Assembly (NCBI RefSeq): GCF_000759675.1
Contig: NZ_BAWM01000026.1
Span: 1-64,000, forward strand
DNA length: 64,000 nt
Direction of reading: 5' to 3'
From: Neobacillus niacini
Lineage (GTDB): Bacteria > Bacillota > Bacilli > Bacillales > Cytobacillaceae
The notes under the pieces are model-generated. The model did not search any database. It was given only the letters and a program-made list of their open reading frames with translations, and was not told the origin of the DNA. This document shows positions 54,765 to 64,000 of the stretch, in pieces. Both the position numbers and the translations under genes were made by a program. Numbering within the stretch: position 1 is the stretch's first letter; each line of letters opens with the position of its first letter.

Positions 54765-56900
54765 ATGTTTTCCGTCGCAAAGGATAAGATTAAGCCAATA
54801 ATATCTATCACAATAGATGAAGAAGTTGTATTGAAATCGACTTTAGACCAATGCAAAGAACCCTTTATATTCTTAAAAAAACAAGGTCAATTATTTGCCT
54901 ATGCATCAATCAATAATCCATTACTTGAGCTGCTTGAAAGCAAAAATTATTCCATAGAGGCTTTGTTAGATCAGTCCAAATCTATCAAAAGTATTTGTTT
55001 CCTTAGCAAGAATATTTCTTTCCCCTCATTGTTCCAGATTATTGGTGAACCGTTCGCGATCATAATAGGTGAGGATGGCGAACCATTAGGATACATACGA
55101 AGAGAAGATGTTTTAGCAGAGCTTTTTAAACAGGAAAATAAAAGTGTGGATTTATTGAAAATCCTTCTTACCTCAATACCTATGGGGATTTTTGTACTTG
55201 ATAAGGAGAAACAAATTATTAATTGCAATGAATCAGGGTTAAAGATGATTAAATCTACTGCTGAACAGGTGCTTAATTATCCAGGGGGAACTATTTTTAA
55301 CGCTCAACAGATTAACAACGTGTTTGCTACAGGAAAAACGATTTTAAATCATCTAGAAATAACGAATGACACGGGGGTTCTCGTCGATTATTGTCCTATT
55401 TTAACCGATAATGAAGAAGTTGAAGGGATGATAATTGTTGTTCAGGATTTGCCAATGGTCGAGGATATGGCCAACGAAATCGAATATATTAAGGATTTGA
55501 ATCGAGACTTGAATGCGATATTGTCGAGTATTTATGATGAAATTCTGGTGGTTAATGCCAAAGGAGAATTGCTCAGATACAGTGACAATATCATACAAGA
55601 TTTCTGGAAGGTAGATCTTAAAGAACTGATTGGAAAAAATATACTGGAGCTTGAGGATCAGGGGCTATTTACCCCATCAGTAACAAGATTAGTAATTGAA
55701 AAAAGAAAAAAAGTTTCCGTTGTCCAGGAAACAAAAGCAGGCAGGAAAATTCTTGCGGTTGGTAATCCAGTCTTTAATGAAAATCACGAGCTGGACCGGA
55801 TTATCATTGCATCAAGGGATATTACTGAAACAACGCGGCTAAAAAGTGAGCTTCAGGAAATAAGGAAAATAACGGAACAATATAAAAAAGAATTAGATGA
55901 TTTTAAAAGTAAAGATCGCTTTTTAAAGAAGCTCATTTATTGCAGTCCTAAAATGGAAAAGATTATAAATCAGGTTAAGAAAATAGCTGACTTTTCATCC
56001 ACTGTCCTCCTTAACGGTGAATCTGGTGTGGGTAAAGAGGTGATTGCTCAAGCAATCCATCAATTAGGGAAACGATCCTCAAAGCCATTCCTTAAATTAA
56101 ATTGTGGGGCAATCCCTGAAAATCTTTTAGAAAGTGAATTGTATGGATACGCTAAGGGGTCGTTTACAGGTGCAGATAAAAATGGAAAAGAAGGTTATTT
56201 TAAACAAGCAGATGGAGGAATATTGTTTCTTGATGAAATTGGTGAAATGCCGCTGCATCTTCAAGTAAAGCTCTTACGTGTTCTTCAAGAGCAAGAGGTT
56301 ATTCCGATTGGCAGTACAATCCCTATTAAGGTTAATGTCCAAATCATTGCAGCCACCAATAAAAGGCTTGAGAAAATGGTGGAAAATGGGACTTTTCGAG
56401 AAGACCTATTCTACCGTTTAAATGTTATACCGATTCAGATTCCTCCGCTCCGGGAACGAACAGAGGATATCTCTTTACTAGCCTTTCATTTTTTACAGCA
56501 GCTGAATGAAAAGTATGATCGCAATTATCATTTAACACCAGATGCGATTAATGTACTTGAATTTTACTCTTGGCCGGGAAATGTCCGTGAGCTGCAAAAT
56601 ATTATTGAAAGATTAGTGGTTACCGCTGATGATCCTGCCATTGATGCTGAGTTTGTAAGCCAGTTTTTATCACTAGGCATTAATAATAAAAAAATAAAGC
56701 CCGTGATTACTAGAGTTATTCCCTTACAGGAGGCTATTGATCATGTAGAGGAGCAGCTAATTGTGTTGGCAATGAATCAATACAAAACAACCACAAAGGC
56801 AGCAAAAGCCTTAGGAATCAGCCAGTCCTCGGTAAGTAGGAAATATCAAAAAATACTAAACGAGAAAAATATAAAAATCGAAAACTTATCTTCCATCTAA
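54765..56900 (+). CDS. sigma-54-dependent transcriptional activator with PAS domains
   Basis: 711-residue enhancer-binding protein. The first 125 residues are a CBS-like sensory part (DGEPLGYIRREDVLAELF). PAS domains follow at about 130-235 and 245-370, with a coiled linker. The AAA+ domain has Walker A GESGVGKE (418-425), the sigma-54 contact loop GSFTGA (465-470), Walker B GGILFLDEIGE, and an R-finger region FREDLFYRLNV. A TyrR-type helix-turn-helix (KAAKALGISQSSVSRKYQK) ends it. It sits amid four sigma-54 promoters and is the obvious activator, related in layout to RocR/BkdR. The inducer, perhaps putrescine, GABA or a derived aldehyde, is unknown. Confidence 0.92.
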   Translation: MFSVAKDKIKPIISITIDEEVVLKSTLDQCKEPFIFLKKQGQLFAYASINNPLLELLESKNYSIEALLDQSKSIKSICFLSKNISFPSLFQIIGEPFAIIIGEDGEPLGYIRREDVLAELFKQENKSVDLLKILLTSIPMGIFVLDKEKQIINCNESGLKMIKSTAEQVLNYPGGTIFNAQQINNVFATGKTILNHLEITNDTGVLVDYCPILTDNEEVEGMIIVVQDLPMVEDMANEIEYIKDLNRDLNAILSSIYDEILVVNAKGELLRYSDNIIQDFWKVDLKELIGKNILELEDQGLFTPSVTRLVIEKRKKVSVVQETKAGRKILAVGNPVFNENHELDRIIIASRDITETTRLKSELQEIRKITEQYKKELDDFKSKDRFLKKLIYCSPKMEKIINQVKKIADFSSTVLLNGESGVGKEVIAQAIHQLGKRSSKPFLKLNCGAIPENLLESELYGYAKGSFTGADKNGKEGYFKQADGGILFLDEIGEMPLHLQVKLLRVLQEQEVIPIGSTIPIKVNVQIIAATNKRLEKMVENGTFREDLFYRLNVIPIQIPPLRERTEDISLLAFHFLQQLNEKYDRNYHLTPDAINVLEFYSWPGNVRELQNIIERLVVTADDPAIDAEFVSQFLSLGINNKKIKPVITRVIPLQEAIDHVEEQLIVLAMNQYKTTTKAAKALGISQSSVSRKYQKILNEKNIKIENLSSI

Positions 56901-56908
56901 ATAAAAGC

Positions 56909-56940
56909 TGTTTCAGATTACATTCTGAAACAGTTTTTTT
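56909..56940 (+). terminator. terminator of the activator gene
   Basis: CTGTTTCAGA with TCTGAAACAG and seven T residues. Confidence 0.9.
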
Positions 56941-56943
56941 ATG

Positions 56944-56979
56944 TATGCAGGGATAAATACGGTTATGCAGTTTTGAATA
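56944..56979. promoter_or_regulatory. tandem putative activator sites upstream of the putrescine operon
   Basis: TATGCA-GGGA-TAAATA (56944-56959) and TATGCA-GTTT-TGAATA (56964-56979), 20 bp apart (two helical turns), 51 and 71 bp upstream of the -24 element. Confidence 0.6.
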
Positions 56980-57029
56980 ACTATAAATGATTTTTTTTGA
57001 AAACACTCGATAATGACCACTTTTCTACT

Positions 57030-57046
57030 TTGGCACAGTTCTTGCA
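57030..57046 (+). promoter_or_regulatory. sigma-54 promoter of the putrescine/GABA operon
   Basis: TTGGCACAGTTCTTGCA, GG and GC 10 bases apart, 38 bases before the first start codon; full -24 and -12 match. Confidence 0.87.
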
Positions 57047-57083
57047 ATAATAGATAGTAAGGAGAATAAAGGAGGAGTGTATA

Positions 57084-59971
<2,888 letters not shown>

Positions 59972-60002
59972 AGATTTAATTTTAAAAGGGGGGAGCACGG
60001 AA

Positions 60003-61370
60003 TTGGAAAAGAAATTTGTTAAGCTCCAAACAGAAATACCCGGACCAAAATCAAAAGAAATCTTGGAGCGGAGAAATAAATATGTTCCAAAGGGAATCAG
60101 CAATAATTGTCATTCCTTTGTGAAAAAAGCACATGGTTCTCTAGTTGAGGATGTGGACGGTAATATTTTTATAGATTTTGCTGGCGCGATTGGAACTTTA
60201 AACGTTGGTCACACCCACCCAAGAGTGGTGAGGGCCCTGCAGGAACAAGCAAGTCAATTTATCCATACAGGGTTTAATGTCATGATGTATGAATCCTATA
60301 TAAACCTAGCTGAGAGGCTGTGTCAGCTTGCTCCCGGTGATTTTAATAAGCAGGCAGCTTTCTTTAACAGCGGTGCAGAAGCTGTTGAAAATGCCGTTAA
60401 AATAGCTAGAAAATATACAAAGCGGCAAGGAATTATTTCCTTTACACGAGGATTCCATGGCAGAACGTTAATGACCATGACGATGACTAGTAAAGTCAAG
60501 CCATACAAGTTTGGTTTTGGACCGTTTGCTCCAGAAGTTTACAAGGCGCCGTATCCATACGTATACCGCCGCCCTGAAGGAATAAGCGAACAGCAATACA
60601 GTGAAATGATTATTGAGCAATTTGAGACGTTTTTACTGGCGGAAGTGGCTCCCGAAACGATTGCTGCGGTTGTAATGGAACCAGTTCAAGGAGAGGGCGG
60701 ATTTATCGTTCCAGATAAAGCGTTTGTTCAAAGAGTTAGAGAAATTTGTACACAGTATGGAATCTTATTTGTAGCCGATGAAATTCAAACGGGATTTGCT
60801 CGTACCGGGAAATACTTTGCGATTGAACATTTTGGAGTTGAACCAGATTTAATCACTATTTCAAAATCGATGGGTGCAGGAGTGCCAATTAGCGGGGTTA
60901 TTGGCAGAGCAGAAATTTTGGATGCAGCAGATGTTGGCGAGCTAGGCGGAACCTATTCTGGAAGCCCACTAGGCTGTAGGGCAGCACTTACCGTTCTCGA
61001 TATTATTGAAAGTGAAAACCTTAATGATAGAGCCCAAAAGATTGGTATGAGAGCTACGGAAAAAATGAAAGAGCTCGCAGAATGTTTCGATAGTATTGGA
61101 GATGTCCGTGGTCTTGGGGCCATGTGCGCAATGGAAATCGTTAAAGACCGTCACAGTAAAACTCCTGATAAAGACGCAGTTGGAAAAATAGTTAAAGCTG
61201 CAGGAGAGCGGGGACTTATGTTACTAAGCGCAGGGTTATATGGAAACGTTATCCGCCTGCTAATGCCGTTAACCATCACAGATGAGCAGTTAGAGGAAGG
61301 ATTACAAATTCTTGAGGAAGCCTTTGAGGCAGTATATTTGAATGATTCTGCTGTGCCGGCTGGGAGGTAA
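60003..61370 (+). CDS. gabT: 4-aminobutyrate aminotransferase
   Basis: 455-residue class III aminotransferase, distinct from PatA in this operon. GIPDxx-type motifs are replaced by family GABA-T segments: FNSGAEAVENAVKIARKYTK, FTRGFHGRTLMTMTMT, MEPVQGEGGFIVP, DEIQTGFARTGKYFA, PLP lysine in TISKSMGAG. It converts GABA and 2-oxoglutarate to succinic semialdehyde and glutamate. TTG start after GGGGGAG. Context with GabD next door supports GABA as substrate. Confidence 0.9.
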   Translation: MEKKFVKLQTEIPGPKSKEILERRNKYVPKGISNNCHSFVKKAHGSLVEDVDGNIFIDFAGAIGTLNVGHTHPRVVRALQEQASQFIHTGFNVMMYESYINLAERLCQLAPGDFNKQAAFFNSGAEAVENAVKIARKYTKRQGIISFTRGFHGRTLMTMTMTSKVKPYKFGFGPFAPEVYKAPYPYVYRRPEGISEQQYSEMIIEQFETFLLAEVAPETIAAVVMEPVQGEGGFIVPDKAFVQRVREICTQYGILFVADEIQTGFARTGKYFAIEHFGVEPDLITISKSMGAGVPISGVIGRAEILDAADVGELGGTYSGSPLGCRAALTVLDIIESENLNDRAQKIGMRATEKMKELAECFDSIGDVRGLGAMCAMEIVKDRHSKTPDKDAVGKIVKAAGERGLMLLSAGLYGNVIRLLMPLTITDEQLEEGLQILEEAFEAVYLNDSAVPAGR

Positions 61371-61374
61371 TGAA

Positions 61375-62832
61375 ATGGACATTGTAGAGCAAAAATATCA
61401 AATCTATCCAATGTATCTTGATGGAAAATGGGTGGGGAATGATTTTGAGGTGTTTACCGATGTCATTAATCCAGCAACGAAGGAAGTTATAGGGGCAGTG
61501 CCAACTGGGGGTGCTTTTGAAGCGGAGCAGGCTGTAGATGCGGCCCACAAGGCATTTAAAGCATGGTCGAAAAAGACCGCTGAAGAACGTAGTCAGCTCC
61601 TCATGAAATGGTATCAATTAATTGATGAAAATAAACATGAAATTGCCAGGATTATGACAATGGAGCAGGGAAAACCATTAAAAGAAGCATTAGGCGAAGT
61701 TCAATACGCTAATGGCTTTATCTCATGGTATGCGGAGGAAGGTAAACGAATCTATGGAGAAACAATTCCAGCCTCCCAACCCAATAAACGAATTCTAGTT
61801 AGAAAAGAACCGGTTGGAGTGGTTGCAGCGATTACACCATGGAACTTCCCTGCAGCAATGATTACAAGAAAAGTAGCACCAGCACTCGCAGCAGGGTGTA
61901 CTTGCGTGGTAAAACCAGCCAATCAAACACCGCTTACGGCATTAAAAATGGTGGAGCTTGCCCATAAGGCAGGTATTCCGAATGGTGTCTTAAATGTGAT
62001 TACAGGAAGGTCATCTGAAATTGGTGAGGTCTGGCTGAAGGATCCCCGTGTAACCAAGATAACCTTTACAGGTTCGACTGAAGTAGGGAAAACGTTAATG
62101 CGTGGTGCCGCTGAAAATGTAAAAAAGGTATCGCTTGAGCTTGGTGGGAATGCCCCATTTATTGTCATGGATGATGCGAATCTTGTGAAGGCAGCAGAGG
62201 GATTGGTACAATCAAAATTCCGTAATGCAGGCCAGACGTGTATTTGTACGAATCGTGTATATGTGCAAGAAGGAATAGCTGATAAATTTATACAGTTTTT
62301 CCAGGCAGAATTAGAAAAACTTAAGGTTGGAAACGGACTTGAAGAGGGAACAGATATCGGACCATTAATCGATAAGGCTGCATATAAAAAAGTGGAAGGG
62401 CTTGTGAATGATGCGGTTAAAAAGGGAGGAAAGGTCACATATAGCGGGCTTAAACCTGATGAAGACAATGGCTATTTCTACGCCCCAACGATTTTAACTG
62501 CTATTCACGACGATATGGAATGTATGAAGGATGAAATCTTTGGACCGGTGGCACCTATTTCAACCTTCAAAACCGAAGAAGAAGTAATTGAACGGGCCAA
62601 TAATTCCAGATTTGGCTTAGCCGCGTATGTTTTTACAGAAAATCTAAGCCGTTCCTTCAGAATTACGGAGCAGCTCGAATATGGAATCATTGGCCTTAAT
62701 GATTCCCTGCCATCAGCTGTTCAAGTTCCATTTGGCGGCTATAAAGAGAGCGGTCTTGGCCGTGAAGGCGGTCACTACGGAATCGAAGAATTTTTAGAAG
62801 TAAAATATATTTCAATTGGGTTAGATATGTAG
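61375..62832 (+). CDS. gabD: succinate-semialdehyde dehydrogenase
   Basis: 485-residue NAD(P)-dependent aldehyde dehydrogenase of the GabD branch: MYLDGKWVGND start, TPWNFPAAMITRKVAPALAAGC, general base in LELGGNAPF, catalytic cysteine in NAGQTCICTNR, and the C-terminal GYKESGLGREGGHYG. It finishes GABA breakdown to succinate. GGGAGGT sets the ATG at 61375, four bases after the gabT stop. Last gene before the terminator. Confidence 0.93.
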   Translation: MDIVEQKYQIYPMYLDGKWVGNDFEVFTDVINPATKEVIGAVPTGGAFEAEQAVDAAHKAFKAWSKKTAEERSQLLMKWYQLIDENKHEIARIMTMEQGKPLKEALGEVQYANGFISWYAEEGKRIYGETIPASQPNKRILVRKEPVGVVAAITPWNFPAAMITRKVAPALAAGCTCVVKPANQTPLTALKMVELAHKAGIPNGVLNVITGRSSEIGEVWLKDPRVTKITFTGSTEVGKTLMRGAAENVKKVSLELGGNAPFIVMDDANLVKAAEGLVQSKFRNAGQTCICTNRVYVQEGIADKFIQFFQAELEKLKVGNGLEEGTDIGPLIDKAAYKKVEGLVNDAVKKGGKVTYSGLKPDEDNGYFYAPTILTAIHDDMECMKDEIFGPVAPISTFKTEEEVIERANNSRFGLAAYVFTENLSRSFRITEQLEYGIIGLNDSLPSAVQVPFGGYKESGLGREGGHYGIEEFLEVKYISIGLDM

Positions 62833-62880
62833 CTGCCGAATTCGTTCAACCTCCTGCCAGAGGAAGATTCACGAATAATT

Positions 62881-62938
62881 GCCAGTGAAAGCATCAGTGA
62901 CTTTATTTGGCATTGATTGATTTCACTGGCATTTTTTT
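62881..62938 (+). terminator. terminator of the putrescine/GABA operon
   Basis: GCCAGTGAAA pairs with TTTCACTGGC around a 30-base inner region, then seven T residues. Confidence 0.85.
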
Positions 62939-62977
62939 ATAGTTTAATCATTCTAATAAAAAAGAGGTGATACACCA

Positions 62978-64000
62978 GTGCCAGGACCATTGAATGGGAT
63001 GAAAGTTATTGATTTATCCAGAGTTTTAGCCGGACCATATTGCACGATGATCCTAGGAGATATGGGGGCAGAAGTAATAAAGATTGAAAGTATCGATACA
63101 GGAGATGAAACGAGAGTGTGGGGACCACCTTTTGTAGAAGGGGAAAGTGCCTACTATCTATGCACCAATCGAAATAAGCAGGGAATCACTCTAAACTTGA
63201 AGTCGGAAAAAGGCATAGAAATTTTACAAAAACTAGTTTTAGAGGCGGATGTGGTTGTGCAGAATTTTAAGCCAGGAACTCTCAAGCGACTAGGCTTCGG
63301 TTATGAGGAGATGAAAAAGTGTAATAAGGGAATAATCCTAGCATCGATCAGCGGATTTGGATCTAATGGGCCATACTCCCATCTGCCAGGCTATGATTAT
63401 ATTATTCAAGCAATGTCAGGATTAATGAGTATTACTGGAGATAAGGCTGCTGAGCCTGTCAAAGTCGGTGTGGCAATTGCTGACGTACTAACCGGGCTAT
63501 ATACCTGTATCGGGGTCTTAGGGGCGATTCAACACCGGCACATGACTGGAGAAGGACAGGAAGTGGATATTTCTTTATTTGATTCTCAGCTTGCTGCAAT
63601 GGTGAATGTTGCAAGTAATTATTTATGTTCAGTCCGGATTCCAGAACGTCTTGGCAATGCCCATCCCAATATCGTACCTTATCAGTTGTTTACAGCCAGC
63701 GATGGCGATTTTGTTATTGCGGTTGGAAATGACCGGCAATATCGAAAGCTGGCCATTCTGCTTGAGGACCCATCATTGCTTTCACAGGTATATGAAACCA
63801 ACCCCGGCAGGCTGAAATATAAGGACGAGTTAGTAAACCTCATCGCCAAGAGAATTATAAAGAAATCAAGAGGAGAATGGAAAGAGCTCCTTGATGTGGC
63901 AGGCATCCCAAATGGTCCGATTAATAATGTCAAAGAAGCATTAGAGTCTGAGCAGGCGATTTCAAGAAATATGGTTGTAGATGTAAAGCATCCGAAAATC
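62978..64000 (+). CDS. CaiB/BaiF family CoA-transferase (family III), partial
   Basis: Open at the right edge; 341 residues visible of an expected 390-410. GTG start after GAGGTG. Motifs: VIDLSRVLAGPYCTMILGD, GAEVIKIE, VVQNFKPGTLKRLG, and the catalytic aspartate in VDISLFDSQ. Family III enzymes move CoA between carboxylic acids (formyl-, carnitinyl-, succinyl-CoA and others). It follows the operon terminator, so whether it belongs to polyamine catabolism is open. Confidence 0.9.
   Translation, partial: MPGPLNGMKVIDLSRVLAGPYCTMILGDMGAEVIKIESIDTGDETRVWGPPFVEGESAYYLCTNRNKQGITLNLKSEKGIEILQKLVLEADVVVQNFKPGTLKRLGFGYEEMKKCNKGIILASISGFGSNGPYSHLPGYDYIIQAMSGLMSITGDKAAEPVKVGVAIADVLTGLYTCIGVLGAIQHRHMTGEGQEVDISLFDSQLAAMVNVASNYLCSVRIPERLGNAHPNIVPYQLFTASDGDFVIAVGNDRQYRKLAILLEDPSLLSQVYETNPGRLKYKDELVNLIAKRIIKKSRGEWKELLDVAGIPNGPINNVKEALESEQAISRNMVVDVKHPKI

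Noticed and set aside
62907..62924. TTGGCATTGATTGATTTC as a fifth sigma-54 promoter before the CoA-transferase
   Set aside because: The -24 part fits, but no GC occurs 10 bases after the GG, and the sequence lies in the loop and stem of a terminator.

Overview
The window looks like chromosomal DNA of an aerobic, endospore-forming Bacillaceae species, AT-rich by eye. The Neobacillus/Mesobacillus/Cytobacillus neighbourhood is my inference. The evidence is a YteA-type sporulation protein, a SleB/CwlJ-type cell wall hydrolase, a SinR-type regulator beside an eps locus, an S-box SAM riboswitch, BdbD/BdbC, strong AGGAGG-type ribosome binding sites, and frequent TTG/GTG starts. I found no rRNA, tRNA, CRISPR array, prophage or intact insertion sequence.

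Layout. 0.1-14.5 kb is mixed housekeeping: GalU, a YkoS/YkoT-like membrane protein and glycosyltransferase pair, transporters (LysE, APC, CDF, CorA), YteA, several very small proteins, an RRNPP-type regulator with its own 50-residue secreted peptide gene, an FAD-domain-only thioredoxin-reductase-like protein, and a MarR/MFS pair with two palindromic operators. Two intergenic repeats stand out: a hairpin repeat with a second copy nested inside it (7.25-7.49 kb) and a four-copy 21-bp tandem repeat (14.6-14.7 kb). 14.8-22.6 kb is a methionine operon on the minus strand (metI-metC-yitJ-metH) under one SAM-I riboswitch.

22.7-45.3 kb is an exopolysaccharide locus. A sinR-like gene faces it across a 690-bp regulatory region that ends in an EAR/epsC-type RNA candidate followed by a terminator-like hairpin. 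The genes encode an EpsC-type dehydratase, a galE broken by three frameshifts, a Wzz/tyrosine kinase/phosphatase trio, a 2-aminoethylphosphonate (AEP) pathway (PEP mutase, phosphonopyruvate decarboxylase, and a CMP-transferase fused to AEP transaminase), flippase, polymerase, a LicD-type transferase, a glycosyltransferase, a sugar aminotransferase, an initiating sugar transferase and a WbqC/phosphoesterase/ATP-grasp module. After a terminator come a beta-helix lyase-like protein and an acyltransferase remnant. I read this as an AEP-decorated polysaccharide.

45.3-49.9 kb holds a DUF421 protein, a lactonase-family protein, BdbD/BdbC, Dps and a LysM cell wall hydrolase. 49.9-62.9 kb is a coherent agmatine/putrescine/GABA catabolic regulon: agmatinase, PuuP-like permease, glutamate dehydrogenase plus two small unknown proteins, a sigma-54 activator, an aminobutyraldehyde dehydrogenase, PatA-like putrescine aminotransferase, GabT-like and GabD-like enzymes. 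Four -24/-12 promoters precede these units. Upstream of each lies a shared imperfect palindrome, TATGCA-N4-TGAATA, which I propose as the activator's binding site. A CaiB/BaiF CoA-transferase gene runs off the right edge.
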